Assembly (NCBI GenBank): GCA_041940305.1
Contig: JBGTSJ010000002.1
Location: 496,001 to 560,000, forward strand
Origin: JBGTSJ01 sp041940305
Lineage (GTDB): Bacteria > Planctomycetota > Planctomycetia > Planctomycetales > Planctomycetaceae
Length of the DNA stretch: 64,000 nucleotides
Reading direction: 5' to 3'
Translations under genes and position numbers: made by a program
The notes under the pieces: model-generated
What the model saw: the letters and a program-made list of their open reading frames with translations, nothing else
Databases searched by the model: none
What the model was told of the DNA's origin: nothing
In this document: one piece after another, positions 1-8,321 of the stretch
How the letters are laid out: every line of letters begins with the position of its first letter
How positions within the stretch are numbered: position 1 is the first letter of the stretch

Positions 1-1161
1 GATAAAGGGCGCCGCATCCGATTCGCCGACAGGAGCGTTGTACAGATACGTCAGCTTGCATTCGTCCAGCAGTCGATGAATCGCGAACGCATGGGCGTAC
101 AGCCCGCGGTTGGCCTTCTGGTCGGCCGCGATGCACACGCCCACCAGCTCCCCCTCGCTGTTGAACAATCCGCCCCCCGAACGACCCTGGACCGGCGTGC
201 CGGTGCATTCAATGTTGTCGGGACCGTCGTACTTGTTGATGGCCGTCACCGTCAGCTGCTCCCGGGTGGGGTCATTCCCCCCGCTGCAGCCGATGCACGC
301 CACATGCTCTCCCTGGGCCAGCGCGAGGGTCTGGGCAGCCACCGGGACGGCCGACACCGCGCTGTCGGTCGGAACAGCGATCAGGCCGACATCTGCGTCG
401 AGATCGTAGTCAAACACTGTCCCGACAAACGTGCGGTGTGTCCCCCCGGAGAACAGATCAACCTCGACTTTGGACGCTTCGTCGAAGTCCCGGAAAATGT
501 GACCGCAGGTGACGATCAGCGTCCTTCCGGAGCGGCTGTCCACGACGGTCCCCGAACCCAGGTTGACCCGGCCATTGATCGTTACGCGGATGCGCGTGCT
601 GGCTGACATCGGATTGCCGGTGGCCGGCGCATGCGACCGCGCCGCCTCTTCGTTATTGCCGCGGGCCACCATTTCCTCTCCAGCACTGTCGCGACCCAGG
701 AGCCGGTTGATTAGCCCCCCGGAGGCGGACTTCTCGGGTTCCCCCGCCGGTGCATCGCCAACCGGAGGCGTCACCGTTCCGCGCGGCATGCTCTGCGTTC
801 CTTCCGCAGCGGCGTCGGCGAGGAACGGCGGGTCGCGCGGCTTGGGGACGTCTGGAGGAATCCGGCTGATGAGACGACGCAGTTCCGCCTCACTGGTCTG
901 CCCGACAATCCGCGTCACCTCTTCGCCATCCACCACCAGCAGGAATGTCGGAATGCTCTGCACGTTGTACTTCTGCGCGAGGGCCCGTTCCTGCTCGACG
1001 TCCACCTTGCGAATCGGCAGACCCTCCCGCTCCAGCCGCGAAACGATCGGACTCATCTGCTGACACGGCCCGCACCAGGTGGCCGTAAAATCGAGCACTT
1101 CGCCGCGGGATTCTCCCCCGAGGGAAGCGAGCAGCAACAGCAGGGCGTGGGCGTGGAACAT
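1..1161 (-). CDS. Secreted thioredoxin-trypsin-like serine protease fusion (C-terminus beyond window)
   Basis: The frame is open from an ATG at 1161 to the window edge, giving 387 residues with no stop. Residues 1-15 form a short hydrophobic leader. A thioredoxin domain follows with a WCGPC active site at 29-33 and the family cis-proline segment (SIPTF). After a Pro/Gly-rich linker (about 105-195) comes a trypsin-like domain. Its apparent triad is His221 (TCGH), Asp257 (DADVGL) and Ser328 (GRSGGG). Both catalytic centres are intact, so a disulfide-active and proteolytic envelope protein is inferred, possibly redox-controlled or a quality-control protease. The next gene, on the other strand, starts 577 bp away, so it is first in its transcript. 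The thioredoxin and protease calls are secure. Substrate and true C-terminus are unknown. Confidence 0.85.
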   Translation of the reverse strand, partial: MFHAHALLLLLASLGGESRGEVLDFTATWCGPCQQMSPIVSRLEREGLPIRKVDVEQERALAQKYNVQSIPTFLLVVDGEEVTRIVGQTSEAELRRLISRIPPDVPKPRDPPFLADAAAEGTQSMPRGTVTPPVGDAPAGEPEKSASGGLINRLLGRDSAGEEMVARGNNEEAARSHAPATGNPMSASTRIRVTINGRVNLGSGTVVDSRSGRTLIVTCGHIFRDFDEASKVEVDLFSGGTHRTFVGTVFDYDLDADVGLIAVPTDSAVSAVPVAAQTLALAQGEHVACIGCSGGNDPTREQLTVTAINKYDGPDNIECTGTPVQGRSGGGLFNSEGELVGVCIAADQKANRGLYAHAFAIHRLLDECKLTYLYNAPVGESDAAPFI

Positions 1162-1738
1162 GATCGGACTCCGGCTGCAGGAAGGGTGACGGGACGCGGA
1201 GTGGGGCCGTGTGCGTTATCGGGCGGAGCGCAGCACACGAACCGGCCAGTGAGTTGACGCAAGCCCTGTCCCGGGAGCCGGTGAGCGAAGTCGCCACATA
1301 GCAGGCCTCCATGCCGATGTTGGAGAAATTCGGCCGCCGTCGCATCATCGCGGACCCGGCAAGTCGCCTCGCCGGGGGCAGCCGTCTCTGGTGATCACCA
1401 GTTTGTAGGATTTACAGACTCCGAAGCTCAGATCTACAACTCGCCGCGAATCCCCTCTGCGCACGATGCGGCCTTAAACGGCCGGCTGACAACGACTTGG
1501 GCTGAAGGATCCATGAATTGCTTCGTCGGCGGAAAGTTGAATCGCTGAGAACGCAGACAAGATGCAGCATCCATGCCGATACGGCAGATTCTGCCGATGA
1601 CACGATCCAGTCGGCCGCCCCAACGATGCCAGGCGCAATCTGCGGGGCTTGCAATATTTAGGCAGATGCTGAGTCCCCTTCTGCAGTCGCAGGAGCGCGC
1701 GTTATCTCCGGTTCGCTGTCACGCCTCAAAAATGTGAC
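1162..1738. other. Intergenic region between divergent genes, no gene seen
   Basis: This 577-bp stretch separates the leftward thioredoxin-protease gene from the rightward phosphatidyltransferase gene. Short open frames exist on the minus strand but have no recognisable domain or ribosome binding site. No convincing sigma-70 promoter or terminator was found. A small inverted repeat (GGCCTTAAACGGCC-like) lies near 1470. It must contain the divergent promoters, but I cannot place them. Confidence 0.5.
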
Positions 1739-2413
1739 ATGGCCCACGCCTCCATCGAGCAGCCCATGAACGACGCTCCTTCGCGGCCCAAGTTCGTCCC
1801 TCCGTTCGAGCCGGTCGGACCGGTCGCAGACTGCTACTCCGCAGGCGAGCGCGAATGGATGATCGCCACCCAGCGCTGGCGAGCGCGGTTGTTCGACCGA
1901 TTGCTGAACGTCCTCACTCGACTGCGCGTCACTCCCGACGCCGTCACGCTGCTGTCGTTCCTGGCGGGAATCGCCTTCGCACCTGCGTGGTTTCTCAGCC
2001 CGATGACTGCGCTGCTGCTCCTGGCATTGCACGTCCTCCTCGACGGCATCGACGGCCCCCTCGCCCGTCGCCAGGGAGTCGCCTCGCGCCGCGGCTCCTT
2101 TACCGACACCATGTCCGATCAGGCCGTCGTCACCGCCGTCACGCTGACGCTCATGATCGCCGGCATCGTCGGCCCGCTGCCCGGCGGCCTGTACATCTTC
2201 CTCTACGCACTCGTGGCTCTGTTCGCGATGGTGCGCAACGCCCTCGCCGCTCCCTATTCCTGGCTCGTGCGCCCGCGTTTCGTCGTGTACGCCTGGATCA
2301 TCGTCGAACTCGTCCTCTGGCCCGGCACGCTCACCCCTCTGCTTTGGGGCTGCAATGCCCTGCTCGCCCTCAAGGCCGTCTCCGGCTTCATCCGCATCCG
2401 CAAGCGCCTCTGA
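1739..2413 (+). CDS. CDP-alcohol phosphatidyltransferase family membrane protein
   Basis: A 224-residue integral membrane enzyme expected to transfer a phosphatidyl or phospho-alcohol group from a CDP-activated donor to an alcohol, in the cytoplasmic membrane. The full family signature is present: Asp102, Asp105-Gly106, Ala109-Arg110, Gly119, Asp123 and Asp127, in the spacing D-x2-D-G-x2-A-R-x8-G-x3-D-x3-D. Hydrophobic helices precede and follow it (about 68-102, 128-155, 165-220). An alternative ATG is at 1766. Neither start has a clear Shine-Dalgarno. Length and motif support the family. The acceptor (glycerol phosphate, inositol, serine or other) cannot be told from sequence. Confidence 0.85.
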   Translation: MAHASIEQPMNDAPSRPKFVPPFEPVGPVADCYSAGEREWMIATQRWRARLFDRLLNVLTRLRVTPDAVTLLSFLAGIAFAPAWFLSPMTALLLLALHVLLDGIDGPLARRQGVASRRGSFTDTMSDQAVVTAVTLTLMIAGIVGPLPGGLYIFLYALVALFAMVRNALAAPYSWLVRPRFVVYAWIIVELVLWPGTLTPLLWGCNALLALKAVSGFIRIRKRL

Positions 2414-2567
2414 TCCGTCAATCTTTCCCTGCCCGGCAGCGTCAAATCGGCACGTTGGAATTCAACTCGCACCGGCGTTAGAGTGTGCAGCCCCCGCGCC
2501 ACGGACCGGTCGCAGCTCGTGCGATGGAGCGCATCTCTTCAGCTCTCTGCGCCACCCCCGACGAACG

Positions 2568-3353
2568 ATGCCGGACCGAATCGAAACCGAAGAACAACTG
2601 GTGCTCCGCGCGCAGCAGGCCCTCAGCCGCTGCAACTGGGAAATCGGCGAGTGCGCCGCCGCCTGGACGCAACGCTACTCTCGCGGCCGCACCGACGCCG
2701 ATTTTGGCGCACTCATCGGACTCAGCGGCGACCAGGTCTATCAGCGCCGCCGCGTGTGGGAGACCTTCAGCGACGTCGCCGACCGCTACGATCGGCTCAA
2801 GTGGTCGCATTTCTACGCAGCCCTCAACTGGGACGATGCGGCCGACTGCCTGCAGTGGGCCGAGGACATGCAGGCCACCGTTGCCGAGATGAAAGCCTGG
2901 CGCCGCGCTCAGCACGGCGAAGACCTCACCGCACCCGCAGACGACGCCGACAACGGTGCAGCGCTGAGCAGCATTGAGATGCTCCCTGTCGAATCCGGCT
3001 ACGTCCGCGATCCGGGCGACTCTGCCCGCGAACGCAGCGGAGAGTCGCGCCGCAGCGAAGGCCGCGGGGAAGAAGTCGCCACCGTGGCCGGGGCCGCGCG
3101 CGAGTCCGACGCCGGGGACTACGCACCCTTCGGTCAGAAAGCGCGCGGCAGCGGACCGGCGTCAGCCGCCGACCGCCCTGATCCATCATCAGAAACAATC
3201 CTCAAACGCATCCTCTCCGCCCTGGAGCGCTGCGACGCCTCGCTGACCCCCGACGCACTGGAGGCATTCTCTTCCCTGGCGCCCGACATCCAGCGACGGC
3301 TCTTCAAATCGCTTGACAGCCTCAACTCCAAGTTCGCAGGATTCCGCGTCTGA
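2568..3353 (+). CDS. Hypothetical protein with putative helix-turn-helix N-terminus
   Basis: A 261-residue protein with no confident family. The ATG at 2568 begins a well-ordered N-terminus; the frame stays open upstream but that part looks non-coding. Residues 1-120 are predicted helical and Trp-rich (NWEIGE, WTQRY, VWETF, LNWDDA). The segment around 44-62 (DFGALIGLSGDQVYQRR) reads like a helix-turn-helix. The overall pattern recalls DUF3102-type phage/plasmid proteins, which is a weak comparison. Residues 125-205 are a low-complexity, charged, Gly/Ser/Ala-rich linker. The last 50 residues are again helical. It follows the phosphatidyltransferase gene by 154 bp on the same strand. A DNA-binding role is an inference. 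Confidence 0.6.
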   Translation: MPDRIETEEQLVLRAQQALSRCNWEIGECAAAWTQRYSRGRTDADFGALIGLSGDQVYQRRRVWETFSDVADRYDRLKWSHFYAALNWDDAADCLQWAEDMQATVAEMKAWRRAQHGEDLTAPADDADNGAALSSIEMLPVESGYVRDPGDSARERSGESRRSEGRGEEVATVAGAARESDAGDYAPFGQKARGSGPASAADRPDPSSETILKRILSALERCDASLTPDALEAFSSLAPDIQRRLFKSLDSLNSKFAGFRV

Positions 3354-3550
3354 ATCACCGCAAATTCGTCCGGGACGATCATCCCGCTGCGCAACCGGCC
3401 CCTCCCGCCGTCTGGCAGCCACCGTTGTTCGATGCACCGCCTGACGCCGAAGCCCGGCGATCTCGAGCCTCCCTATAGACGCCTCGCTCCCCTGCCCCGA
3501 CAATCAGGCTGTCCCCGCCCGCCGCAACCCGCAGCCCGATCGACAGCCCG

Positions 3551-5680
3551 ATGTCCCATGCGCCCGGCTCCCCTCAGCGTCCCCCCAACCGGCTGATCAA
3601 CGAGACCAGCCCCTATCTCCTCCAGCACGCTCACAACCCCGTCGACTGGTACCCCTGGGGGGACGAAGCCTTCGCGCGGGCCCGCGAACTCGACAAGCCT
3701 GTCTTCCTCTCCGTCGGCTACAGCGCCTGCCACTGGTGCCACGTCATGGAGCGCGAGAGCTTCGAGGACGAAGCCATCGCCGCCATGATGAACGAGCACT
3801 ACATCAACATCAAGGTCGACCGCGAAGAGCGTCCCGACGTCGACCAGATCTACATGAGCGCCGTCCAGCTCATGACCCAGCGTGGCGGCTGGCCCATGTC
3901 CGTCTTCATGACGCCCGACGCCCGCCCCTTCTACGGCGGCACCTACTGGCCGCCGACGTCACGCATGGGCATGCCCGGCTTCAGCGACATCCTCCTCAAG
4001 CTCTCCGAGTACTGGACGCAGAAGCGCGACGAAGTCCTCACCAGCGCCGACTCCCTCGTCCAGGCCATTGGTCGCATCTCCTCCCCGCAGTTCGAGCAGA
4101 CCGCTCTCAACGAGGACACCCTCCGCGACGCCCAGCGATCGCTGATCCAGTCGGCCGACCGACGCCACGGAGGGTTCGGCGGGGCCCCGAAGTTTCCGCA
4201 CCCCATGGACATCCGCGTCCTCCTCCGCTGCTGGAAACGCTTCGGCAACGACGACGCCCTCCAGGTCGCCCGCCTCACGCTCGACAAGATGGCCCTCGGC
4301 GGCATCTACGACCACCTCGGCGGAGGCTTCCACCGCTACTCCACCGACGCCCACTGGCTCGTCCCCCACTTCGAAAAAATGCTCTACGACAACGCCCTCC
4401 TCGTCCCGGCGTACCTCGAAGCGCACCAGACCATCTCCCTCTTCCCCCCGGGGGGAGAGGGCCGGGGTGAGGGGGCCGCCGCGCAATCGGCCTCCCCCGT
4501 CAACTACGCCCGCGTCGCCCAAGAAACCCTCGACTACACCCTCCGCGAGATGACCCAGCCCGACGGCGGGTTCTACAGCACGCAGGACGCCGACAGCGAA
4601 GGCGAAGAAGGCAAGTTCTTCGTCTGGACCGAAGACCACGTCATCGAACTCCTCGGCCCCGACGACGCCCGCGTCTTCAACTACTGCTACGACGTCACCC
4701 CCCGCGGCAACTGGGAAGGCCACACCATCCTCAACCGCCCCAAGCCCCACGCCCAGGCGGCAGAGGTCCTCGGCCTCGGTGAAACTGATCTGCAAACGGT
4801 ACTCGATCGGGCAAAACAGAAACTCTTCGCCGCCCGCGAGCAGCGCGTCCATCCCGGCCGCGATGACAAGATCCTCGTCGCCTGGAACGGCCTGATGATC
4901 GCCGCCATGTCGCTCGGCGCCCGCGTCCTCAATGAGCCGCATTACGCCGCAGCCGCGGCCCGTGCCGCCGACTTCATCCTCAACAACATGCGGGACGAAT
5001 CCGGCCGCCTCCTCCACACCTTCAAGGACGGCCGCGCCCGCATCAACGCCTTCCTCGACGACTATGCCTGCCTCATCGACGGACTCGTCGAACTCTACCA
5101 GGCCACGTTCGATCCCCGCTGGCTGGAGTCGGCCGTCGAACTCGCCACACAGATGATCGACCGCTACGCCGACCCAGAACACGGCGGCTTCTTCTACACC
5201 CCAGCCGACCACGAAACTCTCATCGCCCGCAACAAGGACACCCAGGACAGCGCCACCCCCTCCGGCAACGGCATGGCGGCTACCGCCCTCCTCAAGCTCG
5301 GCCTCATCACCGGCCGCACCGACCTCGAAGAACAGGGCTACCGCACGCTCGAATCCCTCTCCGGCCTCCTCGCCGAACACCCCCGAGCCGCCGCCCAAGC
5401 CCTCCTCGCCCTCGAATTCCACCTCGGCCCTACCAAAGAACTGGTGCTCATCGAAGGAGACGACCCCACCGACACCGACGCGGCCCTCCGCGACCTCAGT
5501 CAGCGGTTCGCTCCGCACGTCGTGGTCATCCGACATCGCGGAAGTCAGGCCCCTCCGCCGGCCCTCGAGTCGCTCCTGCAGGGCAAACAGGCCCGCCAGG
5601 GTCGCCCCACCGCCTACCTCTGCGAACGCGGCGCCTGCAGCACCCCCAGCACTCCGGCCGAGGCGCTCAAACAACTATGA
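3551..5680 (+). CDS. Thioredoxin domain-containing DUF255 protein (YyaL/SSP411 family)
   Basis: A 709-residue cytosolic protein of the conserved YyaL/spermatogenesis-associated 20 family. The DUF255 thioredoxin-like domain fills about residues 12-175, with the family core SACHWCHVMERESFED; the CxxC pair is Cys60/Cys63. Later come VDREERPDVDQIY and GGWPMSVFMTPD. An (alpha/alpha)6-barrel, glycosidase-like region follows, with APKFPHP, HFEKMLYDNALL, the DADSEGEEGKFF segment and GRDDKILVAWNGLM. The molecular function of the family is unsettled; a redox or hydrolase role is suggested. Residues about 297-311 (around PGGEGRGEG) are not family sequence but an in-frame copy of a dispersed repeat (positions 4445-4475). 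Start at 3551 gives the expected length. Confidence 0.93.
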   Translation: MSHAPGSPQRPPNRLINETSPYLLQHAHNPVDWYPWGDEAFARARELDKPVFLSVGYSACHWCHVMERESFEDEAIAAMMNEHYINIKVDREERPDVDQIYMSAVQLMTQRGGWPMSVFMTPDARPFYGGTYWPPTSRMGMPGFSDILLKLSEYWTQKRDEVLTSADSLVQAIGRISSPQFEQTALNEDTLRDAQRSLIQSADRRHGGFGGAPKFPHPMDIRVLLRCWKRFGNDDALQVARLTLDKMALGGIYDHLGGGFHRYSTDAHWLVPHFEKMLYDNALLVPAYLEAHQTISLFPPGGEGRGEGAAAQSASPVNYARVAQETLDYTLREMTQPDGGFYSTQDADSEGEEGKFFVWTEDHVIELLGPDDARVFNYCYDVTPRGNWEGHTILNRPKPHAQAAEVLGLGETDLQTVLDRAKQKLFAAREQRVHPGRDDKILVAWNGLMIAAMSLGARVLNEPHYAAAAARAADFILNNMRDESGRLLHTFKDGRARINAFLDDYACLIDGLVELYQATFDPRWLESAVELATQMIDRYADPEHGGFFYTPADHETLIARNKDTQDSATPSGNGMAATALLKLGLITGRTDLEEQGYRTLESLSGLLAEHPRAAAQALLALEFHLGPTKELVLIEGDDPTDTDAALRDLSQRFAPHVVVIRHRGSQAPPPALESLLQGKQARQGRPTAYLCERGACSTPSTPAEALKQL
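4445..4475. repeat. Dispersed AGAGGGCCGGGGTGAG repeat inside a coding region
   Basis: A C6G6 palindrome followed by AGAGGGCCGGGGTGAGGGGG lies in frame in the DUF255 gene and encodes a Gly/Glu/Arg-rich stretch. The reverse complement of the same motif occurs in the GT39-like gene at 53835-53861 with about two mismatches over 26 bases. Two unrelated proteins sharing a nucleotide string at an interior loop indicates an inserted intragenic repeat. Confidence 0.75.
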
Positions 5681-5708
5681 GATCAACCCGTTATCCCACC
5701 GCGACCGT

Positions 5709-5900
5709 TCACGCAGCGCCGGCGGGCCGCTTCAGAAACGCGCGGTAGTAAGGCTCCTCGCACGTCACGCAAACCAGCTCCCACCCATCCTCCCCTTCGC
5801 GTTCAATCGCCTCCATCAGCTTGTCCACCGGCGTCGCTGTAATCTGGCGATACGCCCAGCGCGTCGAGGAAGAGGTCGGAGCCTTGAGATCATTCGCCAT
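5709..5900 (-). CDS. Small DUF4177-like protein
   Basis: A 63-residue protein convergent with the DUF255 gene (28-bp gap). The pattern is a short variable N-terminus, WAYRQI, then a helix ending in GEDGWELVCV, then YYRAFLKRP. This matches the small beta-alpha-beta DUF4177 fold, where GxEGWELV is the signature. Function is unknown; such proteins are cytosolic and usually stand alone. Its first ATG (5900) gives the expected size. The promoter should lie in 5901-6000, where TACAAT and TTGCCG-like boxes occur on this strand with a poor 15-bp spacer. Confidence 0.7.
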   Translation of the reverse strand: MANDLKAPTSSSTRWAYRQITATPVDKLMEAIEREGEDGWELVCVTCEEPYYRAFLKRPAGAA

Positions 5901-6167
5901 GGGCGGCGTACTATCGGTGTAGTTGAGGTTGACCAGAACGAACTCACCCGAGCGGCTCCAATTGTATCAACGCCCGCCGGACGGCAAGATTCCATGAGCC
6001 CCTCCCGGTCAGGGGCGGTCTGACCGGACCGACGGACGGTCGTGAAGAACGGGACCCACGTTCCCCTCGCCCCTCACCAGACGTGCCGCAATCCCGTCCC
6101 CGAGCAGCCAGAGATGAGACGACCCGGATCAGCCATATGCGCGCCCGGTCAGCAGAAAGACTGAACA

Positions 6168-6728
6168 TTGAAGACGCAGTACTACACCGCCTGCAGCATC
6201 GACGGGTTCATCGCGGACCGGAATAACTCGCTCGACTGGCTGATGCAGTTCGGTTCGCCGGAAGAGACCAGCTATCCGGACTTCATCCGCGACGTCGGCG
6301 CCCTCGCCATGGGAGCGACCACCTATGAGTGGGTGCTGCAGCACATGGAGGAGAACGAGGGGGAGCAGTGGAGCTATGAGCAGCCAGCCTGGATCTTCAC
6401 TCACCGAACGCTCCCTCCGGTCCCGGAGGCCGATATCCGTTTCGTCAGCGGAGACGTCCGCGCTCCTCACCGCGAGATGGTCGCAGCGGCCGCCGGAAAG
6501 AACGTTTGGATCGTGGGGGGTGGAGATCTGGCGGGCCAGTTTTACGACGCGGGCCTGCTCGACGAAATCATCATCCAGTTCGCCCCGGTCACGCTCGGCG
6601 GCGGCGCGCCGGTCTTCCCGCGAGCCGTCACCCGGCCGCCGCTCCAGTTGCAGTCAGTGCAGACGTTCGGCGGCACCTTCACAGAAGTCCGCTATCGCAT
6701 CGACCGGTCGATCGCCGACGCCGATTGA
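6168..6728 (+). CDS. RibD C-terminal/dihydrofolate reductase-like family protein
   Basis: A 186-residue protein starting at a TTG codon (MKTQYYTACSIDGFIAD). The opening strand and SIDGFIA segment are typical of the RibD-C/DHFR-like fold. The later GATTYEW helix, IFTHRTLP segment, VWIVGGGDLAGQFYDAGLLDEI block (NADPH-binding loop) and the TLGGGAPVF segment all fit. An NADPH-dependent reductase is inferred; the substrate is unknown, and the stand-alone form is common and is not proof of riboflavin synthesis. No in-frame ATG gives the family N-terminus, so the TTG start is chosen. It ends convergent to the next gene, with a repeat cluster between. Confidence 0.85.
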   Translation: MKTQYYTACSIDGFIADRNNSLDWLMQFGSPEETSYPDFIRDVGALAMGATTYEWVLQHMEENEGEQWSYEQPAWIFTHRTLPPVPEADIRFVSGDVRAPHREMVAAAAGKNVWIVGGGDLAGQFYDAGLLDEIIIQFAPVTLGGGAPVFPRAVTRPPLQLQSVQTFGGTFTEVRYRIDRSIADAD

Positions 6729-6787
6729 ACTGGCGAATCGAGCCATCGGGCAGCCGCGGCCTCGACCGGAAACGCTGACGTCTCTCT

Positions 6788-6838
6788 CGTTCCCAAGCTC
6801 CAGCTTGGGAACGCACTCCCCGCCAAGCTCCGCTTGGC
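6788..6838. repeat. Two adjacent palindromic repeats between convergent genes
   Basis: The first hairpin has perfect 12-bp arms (CGTTCCCAAGCT at 6788-6799 and its complement at 6802-6813) with a 2-base loop. The second has perfect 7-bp arms (GCCAAGC at 6822-6828, GCTTGGC at 6832-6838) with loop TCC. They share the core CCAAGCTCC-GCTTGG, so one may be a shortened relative of the other. They lie between the 3' ends of two convergent genes (6728 and 6887). From general memory, the first sequence resembles repeats spread through planctomycete and cyanobacterial genomes. Transcription termination is possible. Confidence 0.8.
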
Positions 6839-6886
6839 CACTTCGCGACCTCCGATCACCACTCCTCCGTCCCCAATCTCCAATCA

Positions 6887-8212
6887 TTAATGCCGAACGC
6901 CAAAGTACTCGCTCTGCAACTCCAGCAATCGCTCCTGCTGCTGCAGTCCCGCAGAGTTCCGGTCAATCTCCACCGCTTGCAACCCCTGATTCCTGTGGAC
7001 GATGAGCCACCCCCGCTGCTCCTCCATCACAGGATCCTCTGCAGCAGCCTCCAGGTCCGGGTGCAGCTCGCGCGGCAGTTCGGGTAACGCCACCACATCG
7101 ACCAGCTCGGTTCCCGTTTGAAACGAGTACTCCTGCAGGGCAGCCTCTCCATCCACGCCATTGATGACCCGCACCGTCGCGACACCTGCGATCCGCTGTC
7201 CGGGAACGAGACTCAACTCCCCCGCAACCGTGGTCCCGTACTGCAGGTCATACCGAAAAAGTCGCACGCGCGGCGGAGTGTGCCCCACCGCGAAAACCTG
7301 CGTCAGTTCCTGGACAAACACCGGCTCCGTGAGAGTCGACCACGGCGTCATCCGCGTGCCCCCCTCGCTGATCACGACCTCTCCGTCATCGGTTCTCACG
7401 GACTGTCCCCGGACCGGATTCAGAAGCTCCAGCCGCACGCGATAGCGATACGTCGCGCCGGGCGTCACGTCGAAGTCGAGATAACGAAACAGCCAGTCAT
7501 CCGCCGCAGCCGTCAGCCGCTCGACGATCCACTCCACTGTGATCACGTCCTGCCACGCGACCGGAACAAACTCCATGATCTCTTCCGCGGCCTCCCCGGG
7601 CATCGACAGGTCCACTTCGGCCTGCCCCAGCGCTTCCAGAAACGCCGTCTCTTGCGCGATCTCATCGTCAGTCAGCACGTACCTGACCAGGCGTGGATGC
7701 ACCGCTTGAGAGCGCCACTGCCCCGTCAGACGCCACGGGAGCGGACAGGTGATGCCGCTGTCGCAGACAGCCGCCGCCAGCGGCTCGGGCGCGAGTCCCG
7801 CAGACGCGGACAGCACGTCACGATAACGCGCAGTGTCGCACGCTTCCCATCCGGACCAGCGATCCTCCCCCAACAGTTGCTGCCGTTCCAGCGTAAAGTC
7901 GACTGTACGGAATGCTCCCTCCGCTTCCTCCGGTGTGCACCCCGACGCCTCACAGAATCGCTGCAACTGCTGCCGATAGGGAAACACGCCACGGACGGAG
8001 ACAAAGGGATATCCCCGTCCGGTCAGTTCGCCAAACGGGTCCTCCGGTTCAATCCCGATGAAGACGCGCGCCGAGGTCGCCAGCAGGTCTTCCACCGGAA
8101 GATACTCCGGTTCAGCAACCACGGCCTTCTCGGGATCCGCCGCAATCGTCTGACCTCCGAGGTTCAGGGCCAGCGCAATGGTCACAAGCATGCGAACGCA
8201 CATAGTCAACAC
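6887..8212 (-). CDS. Secreted protein of unknown function
   Basis: A 441-residue protein with an N-terminal signal peptide (hydrophobic to about residue 20, then QTIAA before the mature part). The mature region is acidic. It has four cysteines in the first half (FCEASGC, EACDTARY, VCDSGITC) that could pair, a helical middle, then a beta-rich section containing DVTPGATYRYRVRLEL, similar to the strands of fibronectin-like domains. I recognise no catalytic motif. It is divergent from the radical SAM gene, sharing a 109-bp upstream region. Envelope location is inferred from the leader. Starts at residues 4 or 8 are also possible. Confidence 0.7.
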   Translation of the reverse strand: MLTMCVRMLVTIALALNLGGQTIAADPEKAVVAEPEYLPVEDLLATSARVFIGIEPEDPFGELTGRGYPFVSVRGVFPYRQQLQRFCEASGCTPEEAEGAFRTVDFTLERQQLLGEDRWSGWEACDTARYRDVLSASAGLAPEPLAAAVCDSGITCPLPWRLTGQWRSQAVHPRLVRYVLTDDEIAQETAFLEALGQAEVDLSMPGEAAEEIMEFVPVAWQDVITVEWIVERLTAAADDWLFRYLDFDVTPGATYRYRVRLELLNPVRGQSVRTDDGEVVISEGGTRMTPWSTLTEPVFVQELTQVFAVGHTPPRVRLFRYDLQYGTTVAGELSLVPGQRIAGVATVRVINGVDGEAALQEYSFQTGTELVDVVALPELPRELHPDLEAAAEDPVMEEQRGWLIVHRNQGLQAVEIDRNSAGLQQQERLLELQSEYFGVRH

Positions 8213-8321
8213 CCTTTCCGGCGGCGATGCGGTGATATGCTATCCGAAACATCCCCCTCCGGAACTGATTTCCTCTGCCGGCTTTGTCACTCACCGTCGG
8301 TCGGCCCTGGCGAACTGACCC

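Noticed and set aside
1412..1654. 80-residue minus-strand frame in the first intergenic region
   Set aside because: No ribosome site or known pattern; length is expected by chance in GC-rich DNA.
3959..5674. 571-residue antisense frame across the DUF255 gene
   Set aside because: Shadow of a well-conserved gene. Its composition is Glu/Gly/Val-rich as expected from reverse-reading GC-rich codons.
6007..6025. GGTCAG...CTGACC inverted repeat before the reductase gene
   Set aside because: Only 6-bp arms in GC-rich DNA with no promoter or partner regulator nearby; likely chance.
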